In this document: positions 54,701 to 62,405 of the stretch, in pieces
Layout of the letters: each line of letters starts with the position of its first letter
Numbering within the stretch: the first letter of the stretch is position 1
From: Aliiroseovarius crassostreae
GTDB lineage: Bacteria; Pseudomonadota; Alphaproteobacteria; Rhodobacterales; Rhodobacteraceae
Assembly: GCF_001307765.1 (NCBI RefSeq)
Contig: NZ_LKBA01000004.1
Coordinates: 682,001 to 746,000, forward strand
Reading direction: 5' to 3'
Length of the DNA: 64,000 bases
Program-made: the position numbers and the translations under genes
The notes under the pieces: generated by a model
Databases searched by the model: none
Told to the model about the DNA's origin: nothing
The model's input: the letters and a program-made list of their open reading frames with translations, nothing else

Positions 54701-55780
54701 GCCCTGACCGAAACGCAGATCGTGAATGCGATTGAGACCCTGCGCAACATGCTGGTGCAGGGGATCTATGTTGAGGCGGAAAAGGTCAATATTCTTGCAG
54801 GCTTCACCCAGGGGGAGGCCGCCGAGCAGGCCGGGCAGGACCCCGAGGCACAAGCCCGGCTCATGCATCCGGTCTTGCAGTCCGCGCCGGTCAGCATGAT
54901 TGACCAATGCGCGCGCCTGAAGGGCAAAAAGGCCAGACGGCGCACCCTGCTGGCAATGATGGGCCACCGGGCGGATGTGGATTACGAACTCAGCCTGCCG
55001 CGTTATGCGGAAAATCCAGAGCTGCTTTGGCCGATGCTGGACGGGGCCGTGTCGCAGCCAGCCGAATGTGAAGAGCTGCCACAGGGCGTGCCGCAGGATC
55101 CGGTGGATCTGGCCATTGCGATGCAGGATCTGAAGGAGCTGGCCAAGCATGAGGCGCTTCGGGTTGTTGCCGAGCTGCGCCGGGCCATTCTTGCCCTGTC
55201 GGAAAAGACCGATCTGGGGGAGCTGATCTTCCAGCTGAAGATGGAAGAACTGTCGCGGCTCGCGCTGACCGACCCGTCGATTTACAAAGCCCGCGCCAAA
55301 TGGCGTATGAAACGCGGCAAACGCCTGCTGAAAAAAGCACCCAAGCAACATGCGCTGACCCTGCGTGACTGCGAGCTGATGTCTGCGGCCACGCCCCTTC
55401 ATGGGGCGGCAGAGGCCGGCGCGCTTGGCGGCACCTGCGTGTCGGGCAGTGCCAGCGCAACAGGTCGGGTTTTTGTGGTGGGCGAGGATGGCGGCACCAG
55501 CGCCGAGCTGTTTGCTGGGTTCCAGGATGGCGACATTATCGTCTGTCGCATGGTCAGCCCGTCATGGCTGCCCTATGTCACCCGCGCAGGGGCCGTTCTG
55601 AGCGAGATTGGCGGCTGGTTGAGCCACATGGCCATTGTTGCCCGCGAAAAGGACATCCTCATGTGTGTCGGCTGTTCCGGGCTTGATGGGTTGCAGCAGG
55701 GGATGCAGGTCACGGTCGGAACCGATGGGTCGATTGTGCTGCCCGAAGAGGCCCCCGCGGTGCTGTCGCGCAGCGCATGA
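51719..55780 (+). CDS. Tandem rhodanese - YidC/Oxa1-like - PEP-synthase-like fusion protein
   Basis: A 1353-residue protein in one open frame. Residues 10-105: three hydrophobic segments. About 148-250: rhodanese domain with active loop FCHNGNRSS (Cys213). About 275-375: second rhodanese, loop CYDRRSC (Cys336, Cys342). About 400-585: YidC/Oxa1-like membrane segment with the conserved Arg423 in LLSRLMVLPI and a charged loop after it. About 610-850: ATP-grasp PEP-synthase-like nucleotide domain (GSGNKAYRLSVLKNAG, CAVRSSASSEDG, FAGVF, closing IVQSRDIT). About 1230-1345: phosphohistidine swivel domain GGWLSHMAIVARE with His1303. No separate PEP/pyruvate barrel was recognised, so a full PEP synthase cycle is unlikely. 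Alternative GTG start at 51701. Function unknown. Confidence 0.8.
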   Translation: MQATKPSRSTYLPLFGLAIMLVSVGVLTPGQAMAIPSPELVIGSVSSLSQVFAVGFAAVTGTAALIARRFGIAPRAGGKGGRFPTRLVAFLVLSALALGALNLWQYRSNEARELARLQATLTRPAQFDGTSIQDKNLKETSFSKQTDNPLAISTAEAQRLLDLPEGQRDTLFFDIRETAERRMGTLPGAQHVRFPDFLKSDIPLEGKQVVLFCHNGNRSSETCAELAARGIDCRFIAGGIEKWIVEGRGYSDKAVETLSDLRAIPDYPGKDVLLSTEDFETLKADGNLQIVDTRYPGDFATGHLPGAINIPVRALPTDELKSRIAQLQDKPTIAACYDRRSCFMSQVLGLEMSEAGIEFLGRYTTPWEYFVAPQPKPHVQQWLAEQQVTLWQRAVTLLATGLSWIAERSHFVLGLVGLSLLSRLMVLPIALKSERDQIVSARHAAELKSLKDSLRDDPTRRARAIQQFNADKGLTPMRNLMALLFLPVMMLGLSATEQAAKTVETPFLWVAQLGAPDGTYLLPLLFALLAGTYLHWAVAKTRRQAVLYWALGAPAMFALVFQLSAAGNVYLCTSLVLLLIQRAYVTGALARSWAGIRGGLRRWVGPGQADRVIPLADTDRLEGSGNKAYRLSVLKNAGVPVPNGVVLRNEGILAFAKLTAERKQAFAARISALLGQAPCAVRSSASSEDGVEQSFAGVFDSVLDVRPDDMVQALDTVIASFTSARVGSYDMGKAGQDPEGHDGNILIQHMVRADYAGVLFTQDPTAPGLSMVELVAGCGDDLVSGRATPQSLRFGRYTQLPTSDETAPIDLAPLLALGRKIEKIFGCPQDIEWAYAGGAFQIVQSRDITTLGAGGASEQARTAEWRRIFKMVAGSEADRVVLEQDEMSEVLPRPTPLSFSLMGQLWAAGGSLDMACRQLGVGYNLPEGRPGHLVNFFGRTYVNCALKEQMALRLTGSKPRQLRRQARAMLTEFREKTMPALHEDLAFWQAVDYRALTETQIVNAIETLRNMLVQGIYVEAEKVNILAGFTQGEAAEQAGQDPEAQARLMHPVLQSAPVSMIDQCARLKGKKARRRTLLAMMGHRADVDYELSLPRYAENPELLWPMLDGAVSQPAECEELPQGVPQDPVDLAIAMQDLKELAKHEALRVVAELRRAILALSEKTDLGELIFQLKMEELSRLALTDPSIYKARAKWRMKRGKRLLKKAPKQHALTLRDCELMSAATPLHGAAEAGALGGTCVSGSASATGRVFVVGEDGGTSAELFAGFQDGDIIVCRMVSPSWLPYVTRAGAVLSEIGGWLSHMAIVAREKDILMCVGCSGLDGLQQGMQVTVGTDGSIVLPEEAPAVLSRSA

Positions 55781-55839
55781 GGCAGGTGCGGAAACTGGCG
55801 CAGGCTGGTTCGCGGGGGCAGGGGGGGACCTCTGCCCCG

Positions 55840-55884
55840 AAGCGTTTCGGGATAAACCTGTCACACATGTTTGTTCCGACACGC
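55840..55884. repeat. Degenerate copy of the GCGTTTCGGGATAAAC palindrome
   Basis: Left arm AAGCGTTTCGGGATAAAC (55840-55857) is identical to that at 30.3 kb; the right arm (55869-55884) has three mismatches; the 11-base spacer again ends in ACACAT. Lies 60 bp after the large fusion gene. Confidence 0.75.
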
Positions 55885-55907
55885 CCACATCATGGATATC
55901 TCTGACA

Positions 55908-55965
55908 GCGTTTCGACTTTGACTGCGTTTCGACTTTTTCCTGTCTCAGGTGAACGTCGAAACGC
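55908..55965. repeat. GCGTTTCGAC direct and inverted repeats
   Basis: GCGTTTCGACTTT occurs at 55908-55920 and 55925-55937, and GTCGAAACGC at 55956-55965 is the inverse of the second. The inverted pair has a 21-base spacer. Related to the neighbouring palindrome and placed between convergent genes. Confidence 0.65.
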
Positions 55966-55973
55966 TTTAGCGG

Positions 55974-56858
55974 TCAGGAAAACTTGCGAAACAACCGGGT
56001 CATGTCAAACAGCTCGTCCAGCCGGTCAAACCGTTCCTTTGTCTTGTCCCAGCTTTCCTCCTGCGTCGCGGTGATCATCGCTTCCAGCAGCATCATGGAC
56101 GAGATGTTCGAATCCCAGGCGGACGGGATTTCCACCCAGCAATTGAACATGTGATCAGCCACGGTGGCGATCGGGCTGGCCCATTGATCCGTCACCAGGA
56201 TGATCTTCACCCCCCGTTCCGAGGCCAGCTCCGCCAGCCGTTGCAGGTTGGTCTCGTATCGCCGCACGTCAAACATCAGCAGCGTGTCCCCTTCGACCAT
56301 GTCCAGCACGTAATGCGGCCATGTGGCAGAGGAGGAGGTCATGTGGGTCACCCGCTGCCGGATGGCCTGGAAATGGGTAAAGGCATAATCCGCCAGCGCG
56401 CGGGTGATCCGCCCGCCCACCACATAGAGCCGCCCTTCGGTATTGGCGAGCTGCCGGACCGCCGCATCAAACTGGGCCGGGTCAAGGTTGGAAAAGGTCT
56501 GTTGCAGGTTGTCGGTCACCGCAAGCGAGAACCGGTGCAGCATATGCCCCTCGGGCGCATCGCTGGCCCAGTTGTCACGCCGCTTGGTCGGGCCGGACAC
56601 TTTGGCCTCCAGCTCTGACAGCAGCGCGCGGTGAAACTGCGGATATCCCTTGAAGCCGAGTTTTTGCACCATGCGCGCCACGGTGGGGGTCGAGACATTG
56701 GCGTTTTCAGCGACGATGGTGATCGAAGCAAGCCCCGCCGCCGGGTAGTTTTCAAGCAAGAGGCTAGCGAACTTCCGCTCTGACTGGGTCAGGGTGGGAT
56801 AGTGCGCGCGGATCAGGTCACGGACCGTGGCTGGTGGCTTGGTCAACGGCTCCTCCAC
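55974..56858 (-). CDS. MurR/RpiR family transcriptional regulator
   Basis: A 294-residue regulator: N-terminal RpiR HTH (LTQSERKFASLLLENYPAAG, then ENANVSTPTVARMVQKLGF) and a C-terminal SIS sugar-phosphate-binding domain (LYVVGGRITRALADYAF, DTLLMFDVRRYE, KIILVTDQWASPIA). It diverges from the amidohydrolase-TRAP-ligase operon, and a near-perfect 26-bp palindrome lies in the shared promoter region, so it is the likely local regulator. RpiR proteins of this type control several amino-acid and sugar pathways; the effector is not known. Confidence 0.9.
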   Translation of the reverse strand: MEEPLTKPPATVRDLIRAHYPTLTQSERKFASLLLENYPAAGLASITIVAENANVSTPTVARMVQKLGFKGYPQFHRALLSELEAKVSGPTKRRDNWASDAPEGHMLHRFSLAVTDNLQQTFSNLDPAQFDAAVRQLANTEGRLYVVGGRITRALADYAFTHFQAIRQRVTHMTSSSATWPHYVLDMVEGDTLLMFDVRRYETNLQRLAELASERGVKIILVTDQWASPIATVADHMFNCWVEIPSAWDSNISSMMLLEAMITATQEESWDKTKERFDRLDELFDMTRLFRKFS

Positions 56859-56950
56859 TGTTCGACACGCATGTTTCTTAGGCGTTTGGGCCTTGAAAGA
56901 AAAGGGTGTGCCGTGTCTGTTAAATTACGGACGTGAAAAATTATTGACAC

Positions 56951-56976
56951 AAAAATCTCTTCATGAAAAGATTTTT
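56951..56976. promoter_or_regulatory. RpiR operator candidate
   Basis: A 26-bp palindrome with one mismatched pair: AAAAATCT, c, TTCATGAA, a, AGATTTTT. TTGACA at 56944-56949 stands just before it, so the palindrome overlaps the predicted promoter spacer and -10 region of the downstream operon. Lies 31 bp before the amidohydrolase start. Confidence 0.7.
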
Positions 56977-57006
56977 CCAAAATTGGCAGGTTTAGGGAGG
57001 TCTGCG

Positions 57007-57792
57007 ATGCCGGAAGGCTCAGGTCTGACGCGAGAGGAGGCGGTTGAGGTTGTGAACCGTGATGGTGCGGGCGCCGTGCTGTTGCTGTGTGAACATGCGT
57101 CCAGCCAAATTCCAGCGCAATATGAGGGGCTTGGCCTGCGGGACGAGGATCGTCTGAGCCATGCGGCATGGGATCCCGGAGCCCGCGCCGTGTCGCTTTA
57201 CCTGTCGCAGGCCCTGGACGCGCCGATGGTCGCCAGCCGGGTGTCGCGGCTGGTCTATGACTGCAATCGCCCGCCAGACGCGCCGTCCGCCATGCCCGAA
57301 AAATCCGAATTGATCGAGGTGCCCGGCAATCGGGGACTGTCCTTGCAGGAAAGGCGCGCGCGCACGGATCAGATCTATCTGCCCTTTTGTGATACGGTGA
57401 GCGAGCTGATCACGGCGCGCAAGGCACGGCGGCAACAGACCGTCCTAGTCACGATTCACAGTTTCACGCCGGTCTATCACGGGGCGCCGCGCGCGGTTGA
57501 GATTGGCATTTTGCATGATGCGGACAGCCGGTTGGCAGATGCCATGCTGGCCCGGTCTTGCGCATTGCCGCATCGGCGGGTTGCCCGCAATGAACCCTAT
57601 GGTCCGGCGGACGGGGTCACCCATTCGCTGAAGCAGCACGGGCTGTCTCATGGTCTGGCCAATGTCATGATTGAGCTGCGCAATGATCTGGTTGCGACGC
57701 CTGCGGATGAGGTGGCCATGGCGGAAGAAATCCTGACCCTGCTGCGCCCGGCGCTGGCAGCCCTTGAACCGGAAGGAGGCGACGATGCCTAA
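57007..57792 (+). CDS. N-formylglutamate amidohydrolase-family enzyme
   Basis: A 261-residue member of the FGase (PF05013) family. Features: LLLCEHASSQIPAQY, WDPGARAVSLYLSQ, YDCNRPP, TIHSFTPVY (metal-site His) and VMIELRNDL. These enzymes hydrolyse N-acyl-glutamate-type amides. GGAGG seven bases before the ATG at 57007. Its place ahead of a TRAP transporter and a glutamine-synthetase-like ligase suggests that the real substrate is a gamma-glutamyl amide rather than formylglutamate from histidine (no other hut genes are here). Confidence 0.85.
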   Translation: MPEGSGLTREEAVEVVNRDGAGAVLLLCEHASSQIPAQYEGLGLRDEDRLSHAAWDPGARAVSLYLSQALDAPMVASRVSRLVYDCNRPPDAPSAMPEKSELIEVPGNRGLSLQERRARTDQIYLPFCDTVSELITARKARRQQTVLVTIHSFTPVYHGAPRAVEIGILHDADSRLADAMLARSCALPHRRVARNEPYGPADGVTHSLKQHGLSHGLANVMIELRNDLVATPADEVAMAEEILTLLRPALAALEPEGGDDA

Positions 57793-58381
57793 CGCCATTC
57801 GGGCCTATGTGCGGGGGATTGATGCGATGAACCGCTTTATCGGCCGCATTGCCATGTATCTGATCTTTGCGCTGGTGGGGGTGCTGCTCTGGTCCTCTGT
57901 CTCCAAGACCTTTTTCAATCCGTCGCTCTGGACATTGGAAACCGCGCAGTTCGTGATGGTCGCCTATTACGTGCTGGGCGGGCCATATTCGATCCAGATG
58001 CAGTCCAATGTGCGGATGGATCTGTTTTACGCAAGCTGGTCGCCGCGCACCAAGGCCATGGTGGATGCGTTCACCGTTCTGTTCCTGATCACCTATCTGG
58101 GGATCCTGCTTTACGGGGCGATCAGTTCCACCGCCTATAGCCTGGGCTATTTCGGGTTGGAGCCGGTCACCTTCTTTTGGGATCTGTTCACCACCGCCCT
58201 GACCGAAGGCCCCGCCGCGGCGGGTGAGAAAATGGGCTATCTGGAGCGCAGCTCCACTGCCTGGCGGCCCTATCTGTGGCCGGTGAAATTCATCCTTTGC
58301 TTCGGCGTCTTCCTGATGCTCTTGCAATGTCTTGCCGAACTGTTCCGCGATATCGGACGCCTGCGTGGGGTTGAGCTGTAA
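57785..58381 (+). CDS. TRAP transporter small permease (DctQ type)
   Basis: A 198-residue four-helix membrane protein of the DctQ family: helices around residues 17-37, 52-72 (TAQFVMVAYYVLGGPYSIQ), 95-115 and 165-185. The motif GGPYSIQMQSNVRMDLF fits DctQ. ATG at 57785 overlaps the amidohydrolase end by 8 bp with GGAGG upstream. Forms the membrane unit with DctM. Confidence 0.88.
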   Translation: MPNAIRAYVRGIDAMNRFIGRIAMYLIFALVGVLLWSSVSKTFFNPSLWTLETAQFVMVAYYVLGGPYSIQMQSNVRMDLFYASWSPRTKAMVDAFTVLFLITYLGILLYGAISSTAYSLGYFGLEPVTFFWDLFTTALTEGPAAAGEKMGYLERSSTAWRPYLWPVKFILCFGVFLMLLQCLAELFRDIGRLRGVEL

Positions 58382-59883
58382 TGTCTTATGAAATGATCGC
58401 CACCGTGATGTTTGCGGGCATGATGGTCATGCTGCTGACCGGGCAACGGGTGTTCGGGGCCATCGGCTTTGTCGGGGCCATTGCGGGGATGTTCCTGTGG
58501 GGCACCGGCGGGGTCGAGATCCCGTTTTCGGCCGCGATGAAGCTGATGAAATGGTATCCGCTGCTGACGCTACCGATGTTCATCTTCATGGGCTATGTGC
58601 TGTCGGAATCGAAAATCGCCGATGATCTTTACCGGATGTTCCATGTCTGGATGGGGCCGGTGAAAGGCGGGCTGGCCATTGGCACGGTTGGGCTGATGGT
58701 GCTGATTTCCGCCATGAACGGCCTCTCCGTGGCGGGGATGGCAATCGGGGCGACCATTGCACTGCCCGAGCTGTTGCGGCGCGGCTATGACAAGATCCTG
58801 GTGACAGGCACCATTCAGGCGGGATCCAGCCTGGGCATTCTGGTGCCACCCTCGGTGGTGCTGGTGCTTTACGCAATGATTGCCCGCCAGCCGGTGGGGC
58901 AGTTGTGGCTGGCGGGTGTGATCCCCGGCCTGATGATGGCCACGATGTTTGTCGTCTATATCTATCTGCGCGCCCGGATGCAGCCGCATCTCGGCCCGGC
59001 CATGGCGCCGGAGGATCTGGCGGAATATGACCAGATTACCACCCATCCGCTGCGCCTGAATTACGTCGTTCTGGGCGGGTTGGTGCTGGTGCCGATGCTG
59101 GTGATGAGCGGCGGGATTGGTGCCAAGCCCGCGCTTGGCCTGGCGCTTGGCCTGGCCGCCCTGGCCTTTGTGACCCGCACCCTGCCGGGCTTTCACAAAG
59201 ACATCTATATGAAAGAGAAATACCGGCTGCTGTTTTCCGGCGTGCTGCCGCTGGCGATATTTGCCACGATGATGGTTCCCTTTGTGAATGGCTGGACCTC
59301 TTTGGTGGAAAGCTCGGCCATCGGGGCGATGGCTGCGTTCTTTGCGGCGGTCCTGAAGGGGCGGATGACGCGCGCTGTTTTTGAAACCTCGGTGCGTTCG
59401 ACGCTGGGTATTTCCTGCATGTTCATGTGGATCATTCTGGCGGCGCTGGCCTTTGGGGCGATTTTCGACGGGTTGGGCGCGGTGAAGGCGATCGAGGATC
59501 TGTTCACCGAACGTCTGGGCCTCAGCCCCTGGATGATCCTGATCCTGATGCAGCTGAGCTTTATCCTCATGGGCACCTTTCTGGATGACACTGCGATGCT
59601 GGTCATCGTGGCGCCGCTTTACGTGCCGCTGGTGGGGGCGCTGGGCTTTGACCTGATCTGGTACGGGGTGCTTTACACGATCACCACCCAGATCGCCTAT
59701 ATGACACCGCCCTTTGGCTATAACCTGTTTTTGATGCGGGCGATGGCCCCGCCCGAGATCGGGTTGAAGGACATCTATGTCTCGATCATCCCCTTCGCAC
59801 TGGTGATGGTGCTGGCCCTCGCGCTGATCATGATTTTCCCGCAGATCGCCCTTTGGCTGCCGGAAACCGTTTACGGAAAATAA
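58381..59883 (+). CDS. TRAP transporter large permease (DctM type)
   Basis: A 500-residue DctM with about twelve to thirteen helices; the family motif PLLTLPMFIFMGYVL and SSLGILVPPSVVLVLYAMI are clear, and EIPFSAAMK and GTFLDDTAMLVI are typical later segments. It is the ion-coupled transport subunit. Starts in the stop of DctQ (TAATG). Longer than the usual 430 residues by an insert around 200-260. Confidence 0.93.
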   Translation: MSYEMIATVMFAGMMVMLLTGQRVFGAIGFVGAIAGMFLWGTGGVEIPFSAAMKLMKWYPLLTLPMFIFMGYVLSESKIADDLYRMFHVWMGPVKGGLAIGTVGLMVLISAMNGLSVAGMAIGATIALPELLRRGYDKILVTGTIQAGSSLGILVPPSVVLVLYAMIARQPVGQLWLAGVIPGLMMATMFVVYIYLRARMQPHLGPAMAPEDLAEYDQITTHPLRLNYVVLGGLVLVPMLVMSGGIGAKPALGLALGLAALAFVTRTLPGFHKDIYMKEKYRLLFSGVLPLAIFATMMVPFVNGWTSLVESSAIGAMAAFFAAVLKGRMTRAVFETSVRSTLGISCMFMWIILAALAFGAIFDGLGAVKAIEDLFTERLGLSPWMILILMQLSFILMGTFLDDTAMLVIVAPLYVPLVGALGFDLIWYGVLYTITTQIAYMTPPFGYNLFLMRAMAPPEIGLKDIYVSIIPFALVMVLALALIMIFPQIALWLPETVYGK

Positions 59884-59891
59884 CCACAAGA

Positions 59892-59908
59892 GCCCCGCGC
59901 CACGGGGC
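59892..59908 (+). other. Hairpin between DctM and DctP genes
   Basis: GCCCCG (59892-59897) pairs with CGGGGC (59903-59908), loop CGCCA. No T-run; sits 8 bp after the DctM stop. A likely mRNA-stability structure ahead of the abundant binding-protein gene. Confidence 0.45.
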
Positions 59909-59934
59909 CGATTGAACCACAAGGAGAGTGAAAC

Positions 59935-60969
59935 ATGACTACGAGACGCAAGTTTTTGACCACTGCCGGGGTGGGGGCGCTGGCCGCCCCGCTGGCCGCC
60001 CCTGCCATTGCCCAATCCACCATCAAGTGGCGGATGCAGACCTATGCCGGTGCGGCGCTGGCCGAACATGTGGTGAAACCCGCCATTGACAAGTTCAACA
60101 AGATTGCCGGCGACCGGATGCAGATCGAGCTTTATTACGCCGATCAGCTGGTCCCCACCGGAGAGCTGTTCCGCGCGATGCAGCGCGGCACGATCGATGC
60201 GGTGCAATCGGATGATGACAGCATGGCCTCGCCCACCGAAGTAACTGTTTTCGGGGGGTATTTCCCGTTCGCCTCGCGCTACTCGCTCGACGTGCCGGTG
60301 CTGTTTAACCAATATGGTCTGAATGAAATCTGGGACGAGGAATATTCCAAGGTCGGGGTGAAGCATATCTCGGCCGGGGCCTGGGATCCGTGCCATTTCG
60401 CCACCAAGGACCCGATCCATTCGCTTGCGGACCTGAAGGGCAAACGGGTGTTTACCTTCCCAACCGCAGGCCGGTTCCTGGCGCAGTTCGGCGTGGTGCC
60501 GGTGACGCTGCCCTGGGAAGATATCGAGGTCGCCATGCAGACAGGTGAGCTGGATGGGATCGCCTGGTCGGGCATCACCGAAGATTACACCGTGGGCTGG
60601 GCAGATGTGACCAACTACTTCCTGACCAACAATATTTCGGGCGCCTGGGCCGGCAGTTTCTTTGCCAATCAGGGCCGCTGGAACGAGTTGCCGGAAGATC
60701 TGCAAACCCTGTTCAGGGTCTGCTGTGACCAGTCACATTACTATCGCCAGTGGTGGTATTGGGGGGGGGAGGCCAGCTTGCGGGTGAATGGCACCAAGAT
60801 GCAGCTGACCTCGATCCCGGATGCGGAATGGGCACAGGTCGAAGATGCGGCGGTGAAATTCTGGGATGAGATCGCCTCGGAAAGCCCGACCAAGGCCAAA
60901 GTGGTTGACATCTTCAAACGCTATAATGCCGATATGCAGAAGGCAGGCCGACCCTATCGTTACGGCTGA
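59935..60969 (+). CDS. TRAP transporter substrate-binding protein (DctP type)
   Basis: A 344-residue periplasmic binding protein with a Tat-type leader (TTRRKFLTTAGVGALAAP, cleavage likely near residue 27). The mature part has the DctP hallmarks RGTIDAVQSDDDSMASPTEV and LKGKRVFTFPTAGR, with the ligand-site Arg region. It delivers the solute to the permease pair. Third gene in the transporter set, flanked by hairpins before and after. Ligand not recognised; its neighbours suggest an amine or amino-compound. Confidence 0.9.
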   Translation: MTTRRKFLTTAGVGALAAPLAAPAIAQSTIKWRMQTYAGAALAEHVVKPAIDKFNKIAGDRMQIELYYADQLVPTGELFRAMQRGTIDAVQSDDDSMASPTEVTVFGGYFPFASRYSLDVPVLFNQYGLNEIWDEEYSKVGVKHISAGAWDPCHFATKDPIHSLADLKGKRVFTFPTAGRFLAQFGVVPVTLPWEDIEVAMQTGELDGIAWSGITEDYTVGWADVTNYFLTNNISGAWAGSFFANQGRWNELPEDLQTLFRVCCDQSHYYRQWWYWGGEASLRVNGTKMQLTSIPDAEWAQVEDAAVKFWDEIASESPTKAKVVDIFKRYNADMQKAGRPYRYG

Positions 60970-60979
60970 ACACTCATAC

Positions 60980-61003
60980 GCCCCGGCGTGAGCGCGCCGG
61001 GGC
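60980..61003 (+). other. Hairpin after the DctP gene
   Basis: Perfect 9-bp stem GCCCCGGCG / CGCCGGGGC with loop TGAGCG, 11 bp after the DctP stop and 22 bp before the next start. No T-run, so it probably stabilises the upstream mRNA rather than ends it. Confidence 0.5.
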
Positions 61004-61024
61004 AACCACAGACAAAGGATGGGC

Positions 61025-62389
61025 ATGATGTCCGGTAATCTGAGCTTTGACGACCTGAAATCGCAGGTGTCTTCCGGTGCGGTTGACACGGTGCTTGTGT
61101 GTTTTGCGGACATGCAGGGGCGCCTGATGGGCAAGCGGTTTCATGCGGGTCATTTTGTTGCGGGCGCCTATGAGGAAACCCATTGCTGCAACTATCTTCT
61201 GGCAACAGATCTTGAGATGGCGACGCCGGATGGCTATGCCACGACCTCATGGGAGCGGGGATATGGCGATTACGTGATGAAGCCGGACCTGTCGACCCTG
61301 CGGCCGGTGCCGTGGCTGGACGGCACGGTGATGGTGCTTTGCGATATTCTGGATCACCACACCCATGAAGAGGTGCCGCACAGCCCGCGCGCGATGCTGA
61401 AACGCCAGGTGCGCCGCATCGAGGCCATGGGCTTTGACGCGAAAATGGCGACTGAGCTGGAGTTTTTCCTGTTCGAAAAGAGCTTTGATGAGATCCGCAA
61501 GGAAGGTTTCCGCGATCTGGCGCCGATCTCCGGGTATAATCAGGACTATCACATCCTGCAGACCACCAAGGAAGAGCACGTGATGCGGCCAATCCGCAAC
61601 CACCTTTGGAATGCGGGCCTGCCGGTTGAGAACTCGAAAGGCGAGGCGGAGACCGGGCAGGAAGAGCTGAACATCAAATATGCCTCGGCGATGGACACGG
61701 CGGAATATCACACGATTGCCAAACATGCGATCAAGGAGATCGCCTGGCAGCAGGGCCATGCGGTGACCTTCTTGCCGAAATGGCATCACGACAAGGTGGG
61801 CAGCTCGTCCCATGTGCATCAGTCGCTGTGGAAAGATGGCGAGCCGGTGTTCTTCGATCCGGATGACAGGCTTGGCATGTCGGCGCTGATGAAAAGCTAT
61901 ATGGCCGGGCTTTTGAAATACGCCCCGGATTACACTTATTTCATGGCGCCTTATATCAACAGCTACAAGCGGTTCATGAAGGGAACCTTTGCGCCGACCC
62001 GGATCATCTGGTCGGTGGACAACCGCACTGCGGGCTATCGCCTGTGTGGCGATGGCAGCAAGGCAATCCGTGTGGAATGCCGCATTCCGGGATCTGACAT
62101 GAACCCCTATCTGGCGATGGCGGGGATGCTGGCTGCGGGTATTGCCGGGATCGAGGAAGGGCTTGAGCTGCAGGCCCCCACGGTGGGCGATGTCTATCAG
62201 GGGGAGACGGGCATGATCCCGGGCAACCTGCGTGCGGCCCGCGATGCGCTGCATGGCTCTGCGATGCTGCGCGCTGCGATGGGGGATGAGGCGGTGGATC
62301 ACTATGTGCGTGCCGCTGAGGTCGAGATCGAGGATTTTGAACGTGTTGTGACCGATTACGAGGTGGCGCGCGGTTTCGAACGGGCGTGA
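61025..62389 (+). CDS. Glutamine-synthetase-family ligase (gamma-glutamylation type)
   Basis: A 454-residue GS-superfamily enzyme. Markers: DTVLVCFADMQGRLMGKRF, ATELEFFLFE (metal-ligand Glu), KYASAMDTAEYHTIAKH, FLPKWHHDKVGSSSHVHQSLW, and NRTAGYRLCGDGSKAIRVE. This subfamily includes PuuA-like and GlnA4-like enzymes that attach glutamate to amines (putrescine, ethanolamine) rather than to ammonia. It follows a TRAP transporter and precedes an aldehyde dehydrogenase, which supports amine catabolism. ATG at 61025 (AAAGGA upstream); one codon earlier or later starts are possible. Confidence 0.88.
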   Translation: MMSGNLSFDDLKSQVSSGAVDTVLVCFADMQGRLMGKRFHAGHFVAGAYEETHCCNYLLATDLEMATPDGYATTSWERGYGDYVMKPDLSTLRPVPWLDGTVMVLCDILDHHTHEEVPHSPRAMLKRQVRRIEAMGFDAKMATELEFFLFEKSFDEIRKEGFRDLAPISGYNQDYHILQTTKEEHVMRPIRNHLWNAGLPVENSKGEAETGQEELNIKYASAMDTAEYHTIAKHAIKEIAWQQGHAVTFLPKWHHDKVGSSSHVHQSLWKDGEPVFFDPDDRLGMSALMKSYMAGLLKYAPDYTYFMAPYINSYKRFMKGTFAPTRIIWSVDNRTAGYRLCGDGSKAIRVECRIPGSDMNPYLAMAGMLAAGIAGIEEGLELQAPTVGDVYQGETGMIPGNLRAARDALHGSAMLRAAMGDEAVDHYVRAAEVEIEDFERVVTDYEVARGFERA

Positions 62390-62405
62390 TCCGGTAATGG
62401 AGTTT

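Noticed and set aside
58570-60705. 711-codon open frame opposite the TRAP permease and binding protein
   Set aside because: Antisense to clear DctM and DctP genes with correct domains; the product is His/Gln/Arg-rich low-complexity as expected from the reverse frame.
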